A DNA stretch of 64,000 bases from Vibrio ostreae (GTDB taxonomy: Bacteria; Pseudomonadota; Gammaproteobacteria; Enterobacterales; Vibrionaceae), in NCBI RefSeq assembly GCF_019226825.1, contig NZ_CP076642.1:1116001-1180000 (forward strand). Reading direction: 5' to 3'. Numbering within the stretch: position 1 is the first letter of the stretch; each line of letters opens with the position of its first letter. A program made the translations under genes and the position numbers. Under the pieces are notes generated by a model. It was given only the letters and a program-made list of their open reading frames with translations, was not told the DNA's origin and searched no databases. Shown here in pieces: positions 44,402 to 53,237 of this stretch.

Positions 44402-45169
44402 ATGCGTTTAAGTACTGAAAATCTGACTGTCGGCTACGGCAAAGGCCCGATCGTGAAAGGGGTCGATGTCGATATTCCGGCGGGTAAAATAACCGCACTG
44501 CTCGGCCCGAATGGTTGCGGAAAATCGACCTTGCTCAAGACGTTGTCGCGCATTCTCAAAGCGCAGAGCGGGCAGGTATTATGGCAGGGTGAACCGATTG
44601 AACAGGTGGCATCGCGTACGTTGGCGCAGCATCTGGCGTTGCTGCCGCAGTCACAGGAGCCGCCGGAAGGCGTGACAGTGCGTGAGGCGGTGGCTTACGG
44701 GCGCAGTCCTTACACCGGTTTCTGGGGCCAGCTCTCGGCCCAAGACAAGCAGATAGTCGAGCAGGCGATGCAGGCGACCGGTGTTGCTTCTTTTGCGGAT
44801 AAAGCGGTGTCAGATCTGTCCGGTGGTCAGCGCCAGCGGGTCTGGCTGGCACTCACCCTGGCGCAGGACACCGATTTTATTCTGCTGGATGAGCCGACCA
44901 CGTACCTCGATATCAACCATCAGGTTGAACTAATGAAGCTGATGCGCAGCTTAAATCAGCAGGGCAAAACCATTGTCACTGTGTTGCATGATATTAATCA
45001 GGCCTGTCGTTACTGCGATCATCTGATCGTAATGCAGGACGGACACATAGTCAGTGAAGGCCGTCCGGCGCAGGTAATGACCCCGCAATTGTTGGCCAGT
45101 GTGTTTGAGCTGGATGCGGAAATCCATCAGGACCCGATCGCTGGCACACCGATGTGTGTGGTGCGCTGA
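44402..45169 (+). CDS. fecE: Iron-complex ABC transporter ATPase
   Basis: 255 residues. Walker A is GPNGCGKST at about 36-44, signature LSGGQRQRVWLALTLAQD, Walker B FILLDEPTTYLD, and the H-loop VLHDINQACRYCDH. It energises import of the ferric complex through FecCD. It starts 3 bases after fecD and ends the fecBCDE operon. I see no clear terminator after it. Confidence 0.92.
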   Translation: MRLSTENLTVGYGKGPIVKGVDVDIPAGKITALLGPNGCGKSTLLKTLSRILKAQSGQVLWQGEPIEQVASRTLAQHLALLPQSQEPPEGVTVREAVAYGRSPYTGFWGQLSAQDKQIVEQAMQATGVASFADKAVSDLSGGQRQRVWLALTLAQDTDFILLDEPTTYLDINHQVELMKLMRSLNQQGKTIVTVLHDINQACRYCDHLIVMQDGHIVSEGRPAQVMTPQLLASVFELDAEIHQDPIAGTPMCVVR

Positions 45170-45325
45170 TCACGGCAACAGGCGACAAGGCGAGCGCCGT
45201 TTCCGATGCCGGTGTGGTGGACGGTGGATTGTCAGTGGCGGCTGCTTTTTGAACTGGCGGACACTATCACTGCGGCTGCCACGCAGGGCGCTCGGGTCAA
45301 ATGGTATCTATGAGAGCAACACAGG

Positions 45326-46612
45326 TTACAGGCTGTACCAGACGATCATCGCACTGCACACCAGATACATCATCCCGATATAGCGCCAGTTTGCGTTCAG
45401 CAGCGCTTTGGTGCCCACTGCATAGCGTGATTGGATACTGAGCTGAATACCGGAAAACGGCGACAGAGTGATGCCCAGCGACCAGCCCATCAGCAGCGTC
45501 ATGCCGAGCAGATTCGGGTCGCTGACCGAAGGGGCAAGGATACTGCCTGCCAGTACCACACTGGTGACCGGATGCATGCCGGTCATCGCCAGAACAATCA
45601 GTACGAGTACCGTAATACAGGCTTCAAAGGCGCCGAAATGGGCTGGTGCGAGCTGAATATCCAGCGCCATCAGCGTCGCCGCGACACCGGAGGCCAGCAT
45701 CGCTGCGGCGGCAAACAGCACCACTTCGCCACACGAACTGGCGATACCGACATTAATGTGATTGCGCGCGATGCGCACACCAGGTTTGCCCTTTTTCAAC
45801 AGCAGCCAGCCAGCGGTAAAGGTAATCGCGGTCAGGGTGACTAATGACAGCACGCTGACGTGCGGAAACAGCTCATGGGCGCTTATCACGATCACCGCCA
45901 GCAGGGCCGGCATCCATAGTGAATACAGGGTGACCGGATAACCGGCCAGTGAATCGCTGTCAGGCTGACGCCAGATGTGCCAGGCACTCAGGCCAAGGGC
46001 AACTAAGGCTACCGGAATACCGTAGGCGACCAGAGTACTGAGCTGGGCACCGGGCGCACTGATCAGCGCCAGACCCATGGAAGCGAAAAACGGTGACCAG
46101 AATGCACAGGCGGCAAATGCCCGCAGCAGCACCAGCCCCTGGGTGGTGGAAAGCCTACCCTGAGCGGCGATCTTATCGCCGACAATGATCACTGAAGACA
46201 TATTAAGGACGGAGCCAAACAGATGGGTTCCAAACAAAGTACGCAGCAGGGCGGATTTACCTTGCGGCAGCGTTTCGCCGCTGCGTACACTTTGCACCGC
46301 AAAAATGCGCAGAAAGCCGACCCCGATCAGCATGGTGACCACGTTCTGGTTTGCTTCCAGCGCTTTGCGGACATACAGCATATCGGCACCGTGGCTCATG
46401 CCGTAAATCAGGCCGGCCAGACCAATCACCAGCAGCAGGACAATCTGTTTTTTTTGCGCGGGCTTAATATAAGGAATAAACAGAGCGGCGGCGATCCAGA
46501 TAGGTACGCCGGCCCAATAGCCGCTGATAAGCCCGGTCATCTGGGCACAAAGAGAGATTACCAGGCTGATCATCAGCAGCCAGCCGCCGGAAGCGGCGAT
46601 AAAAGGCGTCAT
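45326..46612 (-). CDS. Multi-spanning membrane protein, possible ion or metabolite permease
   Basis: 428 residues with about eleven hydrophobic spans. The pattern of two similar halves and loops such as GTHLFGSVLNMSSVIIVGDKIAAQG and TGMHPVTSVVLAGSILAPSVSDPN resembles the ion-transporter/anion permease superfamily, but I cannot name a family. A Fur-like sequence 124 bases upstream and the location next to fecBCDE suggest a link with iron, perhaps a siderophore or citrate export step. That is inference. Confidence 0.65.
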   Translation of the reverse strand: MTPFIAASGGWLLMISLVISLCAQMTGLISGYWAGVPIWIAAALFIPYIKPAQKKQIVLLLVIGLAGLIYGMSHGADMLYVRKALEANQNVVTMLIGVGFLRIFAVQSVRSGETLPQGKSALLRTLFGTHLFGSVLNMSSVIIVGDKIAAQGRLSTTQGLVLLRAFAACAFWSPFFASMGLALISAPGAQLSTLVAYGIPVALVALGLSAWHIWRQPDSDSLAGYPVTLYSLWMPALLAVIVISAHELFPHVSVLSLVTLTAITFTAGWLLLKKGKPGVRIARNHINVGIASSCGEVVLFAAAAMLASGVAATLMALDIQLAPAHFGAFEACITVLVLIVLAMTGMHPVTSVVLAGSILAPSVSDPNLLGMTLLMGWSLGITLSPFSGIQLSIQSRYAVGTKALLNANWRYIGMMYLVCSAMIVWYSL

Positions 46613-46735
46613 AGCGTTCTTAATGTGATTGAGTGCGGAAAGTCGGGAGAATAAGAGACCTGGTGTCTGAATCCGGCTTCGTGTTTGCAGTCGTTGAAGC
46701 TTAAATTAGGATGGTGATCAAAACTTCAACAACGA

Positions 46736-46750
46736 ATGTGATCATTATCA
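46736..46750 (-). promoter_or_regulatory. Fur-like box upstream of the membrane protein gene
   Basis: ATGTGATCATTATCA: one arm (ATTATCA) is perfect and the other is weak, about 10 of 14 positions. Confidence 0.4.
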
Positions 46751-46864
46751 AAGCTTTTTAAGTTACGCAATAGTCAAGGGCTGAATTTTAAGCAAGGTAT
46801 TGCGCAAAAGTTTAGCAGCATCAGAGCGGATAGGCGAAATGCCCGTGGGAAAGTCAGCGCTCCG

Positions 46865-47581
46865 TCAGCCGCGTAGGCAGGTCTGAAAGTAAATCACTTC
46901 ATTGCTCGCCAGTCGGTAAATGGTGGCCGGTTTGCCCCCTTTGCCTTTGCAGGACGCGGCGATTTTATTGGCGCTGACAATCACTCCGGTATCGATCAGG
47001 CGGCGTTTGACCGTCATGCGGTTCATTTCCACTCCGAATTTAGCGTAGGCTTCGATGATGTCGGCGACCAGAAACTCTTTTTCCAGCGAAAACAGCACCA
47101 CCGAGGTGTACTCCACGGCGGCCCGCAGTTTTTTCCACGCATGCTGAATTTGCGCCACATGGTCAAAGGCCAGCTCTTTCTCGCCGCGCAGCAGCGGGGC
47201 TAAATCAAACCAGCCCGCGCGCTCACTGTCGATACCAAAGTCTTCAATCTGACGCACATTGGACGGGTTGAGCAGGGCGTAATGGGAGATGCTCACACTC
47301 CAGCCGTCCGGGTCGCGTTTCGGGTTACCGTCTACCAGAGGGTCACTGATGAAGTTGGGAAAGGTGTGCACTTTCTGGCGGCAGATCCGGCGCCGGGCGG
47401 ATTCAAAATCCTCATCGGCCGGTTCGCCGCCGGATGCCGTCATGTCTTCATCGTACACCAGGCCGCCCGGTACCGCCCATTTGCCGCAATCCGGGCGATT
47501 GGGGTTGCGGCGCTTGACCAGCAGGGTTTGGATCCCTTGTGGCGCAAGACGGAGACAAATCATATCTATGGTGACGATCAT
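46865..47581 (-). CDS. nrtR: NrtR-type Nudix-related transcriptional regulator of NAD metabolism
   Basis: 238 residues. The N-terminal part is a Nudix-like domain (IQTLLVKRRNPNRPDCGKWAVPGGLVYDEDM ... ESARRRICRQKV), with a degenerate Nudix box, so it senses ADP-ribose-type ligands rather than hydrolysing them. The C-terminal winged helix (about 150-235, MTVKRRLIDTGVIV) binds DNA. The ATG at 47581 starts the Nudix fold (MIVTIDMICLRL). It is divergent from pncB, its expected target. Confidence 0.88.
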   Translation of the reverse strand: MIVTIDMICLRLAPQGIQTLLVKRRNPNRPDCGKWAVPGGLVYDEDMTASGGEPADEDFESARRRICRQKVHTFPNFISDPLVDGNPKRDPDGWSVSISHYALLNPSNVRQIEDFGIDSERAGWFDLAPLLRGEKELAFDHVAQIQHAWKKLRAAVEYTSVVLFSLEKEFLVADIIEAYAKFGVEMNRMTVKRRLIDTGVIVSANKIAASCKGKGGKPATIYRLASNEVIYFQTCLRG

Positions 47582-47657
47582 ATTAGCTTTCCTGGCAAAC
47601 AACGAGTCACATTCTAGGCAAGCGCGACGGCGTGGTCAAATGTAAATAACCAATTGT

Positions 47658-47792
47658 GACAAACTGATTTTGTCCAAATGCTCAGGGCGCTTTTTACTGG
47701 TTAAAGGGCTGTAAATAGGCGGGTTCCTCTGCTTAACCATCTAAGTTTATGGATATGAATGGCTGCAGGGTTTGTCACAAAAGTTGACAAAC
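47658..47792. promoter_or_regulatory. Candidate NrtR operators between nrtR and pncB
   Basis: GTTTGTCA / TGACAAAC, perfect 8-bp arms around 7 bases, at 47770-47792, about 90 bases before pncB. GACAAA / TTTGTC arms around 5 bases lie at 47658-47674 nearer nrtR. Both contain the same TTTGTC/GACAAA element. Confidence 0.6.
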
Positions 47793-47881
47793 AGGATGTG
47801 CTCATTTATTGTTCCGGCATGAGTTAAGAACACAATGTTACTAACATGAGTTATCCTTGCCGTGAACCAAAGGAAAGCACT

Positions 47882-49189
47882 ATGAACGCTGGCCTGTTTT
47901 CTCCCCGCATTATCCGCAGTTTGTTGGACCTCGACGCCTATAAAATCAACATGATGCAGGCGATTCACTCGCTCTATCCTGATGGTCAGGTGCGTTACGA
48001 ACTGATTGTGCGCAGTGATGAAGACGTCAGTGACCTGCTGGATGAAGTGCGCGATGAGATCGCGCATCTGGCGTCGTTGCGTTTCTCCGATGCCGATATT
48101 GTCTACCTCAAACAGAGTTCACCGCATCTGAAAAGCTCGTTTTTGCAGTCTCTGCGTTATTTCCATTTCCAGCCTGAGCGTCAGATTGAAATGGGCGTGG
48201 TCAAGCAAGAGGGTAAACATCAGTTGCGGATTGGGATCCAAGGCACTTGGCGCGACACCATTTTGTACGAAACCATCATTATGTCGATTGTATCGGAGGT
48301 GCGTAACCGCCGCCGCTGGGCTGACGTTCCGGCCGAACTGCCAATCGAGGTGCTGGCCGGCAAAGTAGAGAAACTCAAAGCGGAAATCGCCAAGCGCGGC
48401 ATCAGCAACTTCTCACTGACTGAAATGGGCACCCGACGCCGTTTTTCCGGCCAGGTACAGCGCGACGTGATGGCGTACCTCAAGCAGGAGATCCCGGAGC
48501 TGCTGCTGGGCACCAGTAACTATCATTTTTCCCGTGAGTTTGACCTCAAACCGATTGGCACCATCGCCCATGAGTGGTTTATGGGGCATCAGGCACTGGT
48601 CAACGTGCGTGATTCTCAGCGCGTCGCGCTGGAGCAGTGGCTGACGGCCTTTGACGGCCAGCTGTCGATTGCGCCGACCGATACCCTGACCATCGATGCG
48701 TTCCAGCAGGATTTCAACATGCACCTGGCGAAAGCCTTTGACGGGATCCGCCATGATTCCGGTTGCCCGTTTAAATGGGGTGATCGCATGCTGGAGCATT
48801 ATGCCAGCATGGGAATTGATCCAAGCTCGAAAGTGTTTATCTTCTCCGACGGCCTCAACTTTGATGAAGCGCTGGAGCTGTGTGAATACTTTGCCGGCCG
48901 GGTGCGGATTTCATTTGGTATCGGCACCTTCCTGACCAACGATCTGGCAGGTTGGAAAAATCAGGCAGGCAAGGCGTATCAACCCCTGTCGATTGTGATT
49001 AAGCTGACTGAATGTAATGGTCGTCCGGTGGCGAAAATCAGCGATGAACCGGAAAAAGCGATGTGTGAAGACCCAATCTTCCTCGCTAACCTCAAGCGTC
49101 GTTTCAATATTGAGTTGGATGTCGATGCACTGGTTGAGGAGCTGCGTCGGCAAAAGCAGGTTAAGCGGCAGTATATCGCAGCCGCCTGA
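47882..49189 (+). CDS. pncB: Nicotinate phosphoribosyltransferase
   Basis: 435 residues. It makes nicotinate mononucleotide from nicotinate and PRPP in NAD salvage. Motifs are the N-terminal LLDLDAYKINMMQAI, YLKQSSPHLKSSFL, the NFSLTEMGTRRRFS phosphoribosyl loop, TSNYHFSREFDLKPIGTIAHEWFMGHQAL, and HDSGCPFKWGDRMLEHY. The ATG at 47882 follows AAAGGAAAG. Earlier in-frame codons contain no family residues. Controlled probably by the divergent NrtR. Confidence 0.94.
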   Translation: MNAGLFSPRIIRSLLDLDAYKINMMQAIHSLYPDGQVRYELIVRSDEDVSDLLDEVRDEIAHLASLRFSDADIVYLKQSSPHLKSSFLQSLRYFHFQPERQIEMGVVKQEGKHQLRIGIQGTWRDTILYETIIMSIVSEVRNRRRWADVPAELPIEVLAGKVEKLKAEIAKRGISNFSLTEMGTRRRFSGQVQRDVMAYLKQEIPELLLGTSNYHFSREFDLKPIGTIAHEWFMGHQALVNVRDSQRVALEQWLTAFDGQLSIAPTDTLTIDAFQQDFNMHLAKAFDGIRHDSGCPFKWGDRMLEHYASMGIDPSSKVFIFSDGLNFDEALELCEYFAGRVRISFGIGTFLTNDLAGWKNQAGKAYQPLSIVIKLTECNGRPVAKISDEPEKAMCEDPIFLANLKRRFNIELDVDALVEELRRQKQVKRQYIAAA

Positions 49190-49212
49190 TCCGACTTTCG
49201 TCGCGGCTTAGA

Positions 49213-49351
49213 TAGACAAGATAAATTAGACAAGATAAATGCGCTGACTTCGCGCTAATCGAGTGCGGCCAACACTGCGATTGAATCACAATCACACATC
49301 CACATCCACATCCACATCCAGCAATCAAGCGGCGTTTAACGCCGCTTTTTT
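49213..49351 (+). repeat. Short repeats and terminator behind pncB
   Basis: TAGACAAGATAAAT occurs twice in tandem (49213-49240). CACATC occurs four times plus CA (49295-49320). A terminator with stem AAGCGGCG / CGCCGCTT and six T lies at 49327-49351. Confidence 0.85.
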
Positions 49352-49498
49352 ATGCGCGAAATCTGCTCATTAAGCGGGTTCCTCACTTAACGTTAAAGCA
49401 GTGTACGTAACGTCAAAGCTGTGTACGGTATATTTTTCGTGCATCAAATCGCGAAACTGGGCATAATGCATTAAAACCACTTACGTGATTATAAGTAA

Positions 49499-50266
49499 AT
49501 GACCCAAGACGAACGCCTGATCCACTTAACCACGCTGCTTGAGCAGCAGGGTAAAATTACCCTGAACGAAATTTGCCAGCAGTTTGGTGTATCGCGTGAC
49601 TCGGCGCGGCGCGATCTGGTCAAGCTTACCCAGCAGCCCGGTATTCAGCGTATCCGTGGTGGTGCGATGACGGCGCCGGTCTCCGCCAAAAGTGAGCCTT
49701 ACGCCGGTAAAACCATCAGTGCGGCCAAACATGCCATGGCGTTGTGCGCCGCCGAGTTGGTGGATGAGCAGGATTATCTGGTGCTCGACACCAGCACTAC
49801 CTTGTCGCTGATGGCGGGCTACCTTGCCGTGCCGGCCACCATAGTGACCAATTCCGTTAATATTGTCGCCAATACAGAGCTGAGCAGTGACCTGACCGTT
49901 CATTTGCTCGGTGGCCATTTTGACCCTTACAGCCGCGCGGTACTTGGCGCTCAGGCGCAGCAACAGATGGCCGGCTATCATGTCAACAAAGCCTTTATCG
50001 GTGTGTGCGCTTTATCTGAGCGCGGCCTGACCACCAACGATGAGCAGGAAGCAGCGATGAAAAAGGCCATGATGGCGCAGGCCGAGCAGGTGATTTTGGT
50101 GTGTGAACATCAGAAAATGGACGTCGAAAACTTCCATCATGTATGTGATATCGCCGCCATTGACATGGTGATCACCGACGCAGCGCCAACAGCCGCACTA
50201 CAACAACTGTTTGAACGTCACGATATTCAATGCATCGTGGCAACCCCACAAGAAGGACAGCTTTAA
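49499..50266 (+). CDS. DeoR-family transcriptional regulator
   Basis: 255 residues: DeoR-type helix-turn-helix at about 5-57 (LTTLLEQQGKITLNEICQQFGVSRDSARRDLVKL, then RIRGGAM), then a sugar-phosphate-sensing domain (DTSTTLSLMAGYL, VTNSVNIVANTEL, GVCALSERGLTT). It starts an operon with the ydgJ-type oxidoreductase one base downstream, which it probably controls together with itself. The effector is likely a phosphorylated sugar or polyol. Confidence 0.87.
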   Translation: MTQDERLIHLTTLLEQQGKITLNEICQQFGVSRDSARRDLVKLTQQPGIQRIRGGAMTAPVSAKSEPYAGKTISAAKHAMALCAAELVDEQDYLVLDTSTTLSLMAGYLAVPATIVTNSVNIVANTELSSDLTVHLLGGHFDPYSRAVLGAQAQQQMAGYHVNKAFIGVCALSERGLTTNDEQEAAMKKAMMAQAEQVILVCEHQKMDVENFHHVCDIAAIDMVITDAAPTAALQQLFERHDIQCIVATPQEGQL

Positions 50267-50267
50267 T

Positions 50268-51308
50268 ATGACTTACGCCCCGGTAAAAACAGCCGTGATT
50301 GGTTACGGCTTCTCAGCGAAAACCTTCCATCTGCCGTTTATTAAAACCCTGCCGGAGCTGGAGCTGAGCGCGATCAGCTCCAGTCAGCAGGATGCCGTCA
50401 AAGCTGACTGGCCGGAAGTTGAGTGGTTTGCTGATGCCAATTCGCTTCTCGATAACAGCGATGCCGAGCTGGTGATCATCACGGCTCCGAATGATGTTCA
50501 CTTCTCGCTCGCTCAACGCGCGCTGGAAAACGGCAAAAACGTCATTGTCGAAAAGCCGTTCGTGACCCGCATCGAAGACGGCGAAAAGCTGATTGCGCTG
50601 GCCGATGAAAAAGGTCTGACCCTGAGCGTATTCCACAACCGCCGCTGGGATGGTGACTTCCTGACCGTGAAAAAGCTGATTGAACAAGGTACGCTGGGTG
50701 AAGTTAAACTGTTTGAATCGCACTTCGACCGTTACCGTCCGGAAATCCGTCAGCGCTGGCGCGAACAGGCCCAAGACGGCGGCGGCATTTTGTTTGATCT
50801 GGCACCGCACCTGCTGGATCAGGCGCTGATACTGTTTGGCCTGCCACAGGCGATCAACGCTCAGTGCCGCCTGATGCGCCCGGGCTCTACCACCATCGAT
50901 TACTACAACCTGATCCTGCACTACCCGGAGCACATTGTGCACCTGCACTCTAACCTGTACAGCCCGGAGCCCAACCTGCGCTACAAAGTGCTGGGTTCAA
51001 AGGCCAAATTTGAAAAATACGGCCTGGATCCGCAGGAAGGTTACCTGAAACAAGGGCTCCTGCCGGAAGCGCCTGAGTGGGCTGCTGAAGAGGCATCCCT
51101 GTGCGGCGTGCTGTACAGCGAAGAAGGTTCTGAGCCGGTGAAAACCGAGCTGGGCGGCTACCAGCTGTACTTCAAAGCGGTGGCCGATGCGATTCGCTTG
51201 GGCACCGCCAATCCGGTACCGCCACAAGAAGCGCTGCATAATATTGCGCTGATTGAAATGGCGCTGCAAAGCAGCAAAACCGGCCAGACGATTCAGGTGA
51301 ATCTATGA
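50268..51308 (+). CDS. ydgJ: Gfo/Idh/MocA-family oxidoreductase, YdgJ type
   Basis: 346 residues, the same as E. coli YdgJ. Rossmann loop VIGYGFSAKTFHLPFI at about 10-25, VEKPFVTRIEDGEKL (EKP motif), FHNRRWDGDFLTVKKLI and GGGILFDLAPHLLDQAL. It is probably an NAD(P)-dependent sugar or polyol dehydrogenase. AGAAGGA precedes the ATG at 50268. The stop overlaps the next gene by four bases, so the three genes form one operon. Confidence 0.85.
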   Translation: MTYAPVKTAVIGYGFSAKTFHLPFIKTLPELELSAISSSQQDAVKADWPEVEWFADANSLLDNSDAELVIITAPNDVHFSLAQRALENGKNVIVEKPFVTRIEDGEKLIALADEKGLTLSVFHNRRWDGDFLTVKKLIEQGTLGEVKLFESHFDRYRPEIRQRWREQAQDGGGILFDLAPHLLDQALILFGLPQAINAQCRLMRPGSTTIDYYNLILHYPEHIVHLHSNLYSPEPNLRYKVLGSKAKFEKYGLDPQEGYLKQGLLPEAPEWAAEEASLCGVLYSEEGSEPVKTELGGYQLYFKAVADAIRLGTANPVPPQEALHNIALIEMALQSSKTGQTIQVNL

Positions 51309-51769
51309 GCCTGACTCTGGATGATGTGTTGGCGCAGGAAGCGACAATTCAGCTCAAGCACTTCAATCACGAGACAGCCTGGCAACTGGGCTGTGCACTC
51401 AAGCAGGCGGCAGAGCAACGCGGCGCGGCGGTAGCGATTGAAGTGTTTGGTTTTGGTCAGGTACTGTTCCAGTATGCGATGCCGGGCACGGCGGCTGACA
51501 AGTTTGATTGGGTACGCCGCAAGCGCAACTCGGTGCTCAAGTACAACCACAGTACCTATTACCTGTCGCTGTACAACGCGCAGAAACAGCGTGAATTTGA
51601 AGCGCAGCTGCATGTCGATGCCAACGAGTATTGCGGCCACGGCGGTTCGTTCCCGATCCGCATCCAAGGCTCCGGCCTGGTCGGCGCGCTGACCGTTTCC
51701 GGCCTGCCGCAGGAAGAAGACCATCAGCTGGTGGCGGACGCACTGCAAAACGTGCTCAGCCAGCAATAA
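51305..51769 (+). CDS. UPF0303 / heme-degrading-domain family protein
   Basis: 154 residues of the UPF0303 (YBR137W-like, GlcG/HbpS-related) family: AAVAIEVFGFGQVLF, DWVRRKRNSVLKYNHSTYYLSLYNA and HGGSFPIRIQGSGLVGALTVSGLPQEEDHQLV. It starts in the ATGA overlap with ydgJ. Related proteins bind haem or cobalamin-like cofactors or chaperone tail-anchored proteins, but the role in bacteria is unclear. Ends the DeoR operon before a good terminator. Confidence 0.82.
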   Translation: MSLTLDDVLAQEATIQLKHFNHETAWQLGCALKQAAEQRGAAVAIEVFGFGQVLFQYAMPGTAADKFDWVRRKRNSVLKYNHSTYYLSLYNAQKQREFEAQLHVDANEYCGHGGSFPIRIQGSGLVGALTVSGLPQEEDHQLVADALQNVLSQQ

Positions 51770-51821
51770 TCTTTGTAGAACTAAAGCTTGTGTAATAAAG
51801 CTTATCCGATACACAAAGTGT

Positions 51822-51844
51822 AAAGCCCCGCGAGGGGCTTTTTT
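51822..51844 (+). terminator. Terminator of the DeoR operon
   Basis: An 8-bp stem AAAGCCCC / GGGGCTTT with GCGA loop and T tract. Confidence 0.93.
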
Positions 51845-51878
51845 GTTGCACTAAGCGGCGGCTGTTTACAGTGTAAAC

Positions 51879-53156
51879 TTAGCCCAGCTTGACCAGTACA
51901 AACTGCTTTTTGCCACGTTGCAGCACATAGTAACGGTCGAACAGGGCGAAGTGGTCGGTAATCTGCGCGCTTTCGCAGCGTTCTCCGTTGATCCGAATCG
52001 CTCCTTGTGCCAGCCATTCGCGTGCCTGACGTTTGGAAGCGGCTAGTCCGCTGGAAAGCAGCATGGCAACCACTTCCTCTCCGGGTGTCATGTCGCTGCG
52101 TGTCATATTGAGGCACGGCAATCCGTCCTGCTCTAACTGACCTAACTCGGCTTCGCTGAGCTGATTCAACTCACCGCGGAATAGCGCAGCGCTGATACGT
52201 TGCGCACTGGCGAGCCCTTCATCGCCATGCACAAAGCGGGTCACTTCACTGGCTAGGATCTGCTGCGCCTGCGGCTTGCCCTGACGCTGTGAGTCTTGCT
52301 GTTCAATCATGGCAATCTGCTCCATGGATAAGAAGGTGTAGTAGGCGAGGAAGCGGTAGACATCGCTGTCATCACAATTGAGCCAGAATTGGTAGAACGA
52401 ATACGGCGAGGTCTTGCTTGCATCCAGCCACACCGCGCCGCTTTCGGTTTTGCCGAACTTAGTACCGTCGGATTTGGTAATCAAAGGCAGAGTCAGGCCA
52501 TGAACTTTGCTTTGATGGAGGCGGCGGGTCAGGTCGATACCGCTGACAATATTACCCCATTGGTCGTTACCGCCGATTTGTAACTGACACTGCCGGCTGT
52601 GGTTGAGATGGGCAAAATCATACGCCTGCAGCAGCGAGTAGCTGAATTCGGTAAACGAGATGCCCTGATCCGGGCGCTCAAGCCGCTGCTTCACCGATTC
52701 ACGGTTAACCATGCTGTTCACTGAGAAATGCTTGCCGATATCGCGAAAAAAGCGAATCACATCCATATCTTTCATCCAGTCGGCGTTGTTGACGCACTGG
52801 ATAGGCTGATTGAGATGCGGGGTCATTAGCCGCGTAATCTGACCGCTCAAATCCGCAACCCATTGCCCGACAGTCCCTGCATCGTTCAGGCTGCGCTCAG
52901 TGGCTTTAAAACTCGGATCGCCAATCATCCCGGTGGCACCGCCTACCAGGGCTATTGCCTGATGTCCGGCATCCTGAAAGCGCTTTAACATCAGCAAGGG
53001 CACCAGATGGCCGATGTGTAAACTGCCCGCCGTGGGGTCAAACCCGCAGTATAAGGTTTGCGGTGTAGTAAACAGCTGGCGCAGCTCTGCCAAATCGGTG
53101 CTCTGTGCGATCAGCCCGCGCGCGCTCAGGTCATTAAACAAAAAATCTGAATTCAT
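51879..53156 (-). CDS. tyrS: Tyrosyl-tRNA synthetase
   Basis: 425 residues, class I. The Rossmann domain has [18 protein letters not shown] (HIGH at 47-50), [11 protein letters not shown], the [11 protein letters not shown] tyrosine-site segment, and the [13 protein letters not shown] form of KMSKS. A C-terminal S4 RNA-binding domain starts at about 358 ([24 protein letters not shown]). The ATG at 53156 has GGAGG upstream. It is followed 81 bases upstream by a LuxR-type regulator gene on the same strand, an unusual place for a housekeeping synthetase. Confidence 0.94.
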   Translation of the reverse strand: MNSDFLFNDLSARGLIAQSTDLAELRQLFTTPQTLYCGFDPTAGSLHIGHLVPLLMLKRFQDAGHQAIALVGGATGMIGDPSFKATERSLNDAGTVGQWVADLSGQITRLMTPHLNQPIQCVNNADWMKDMDVIRFFRDIGKHFSVNSMVNRESVKQRLERPDQGISFTEFSYSLLQAYDFAHLNHSRQCQLQIGGNDQWGNIVSGIDLTRRLHQSKVHGLTLPLITKSDGTKFGKTESGAVWLDASKTSPYSFYQFWLNCDDSDVYRFLAYYTFLSMEQIAMIEQQDSQRQGKPQAQQILASEVTRFVHGDEGLASAQRISAALFRGELNQLSEAELGQLEQDGLPCLNMTRSDMTPGEEVVAMLLSSGLAASKRQAREWLAQGAIRINGERCESAQITDHFALFDRYYVLQRGKKQFVLVKLG

Positions 53157-53237
53157 ACTGCCTCCAATCATTGATGTTGGCAGCATAAGCAAACGATGCG
53201 CGCGGGGCGATGTCCCTAAAGGGACAATCACGCTGTT

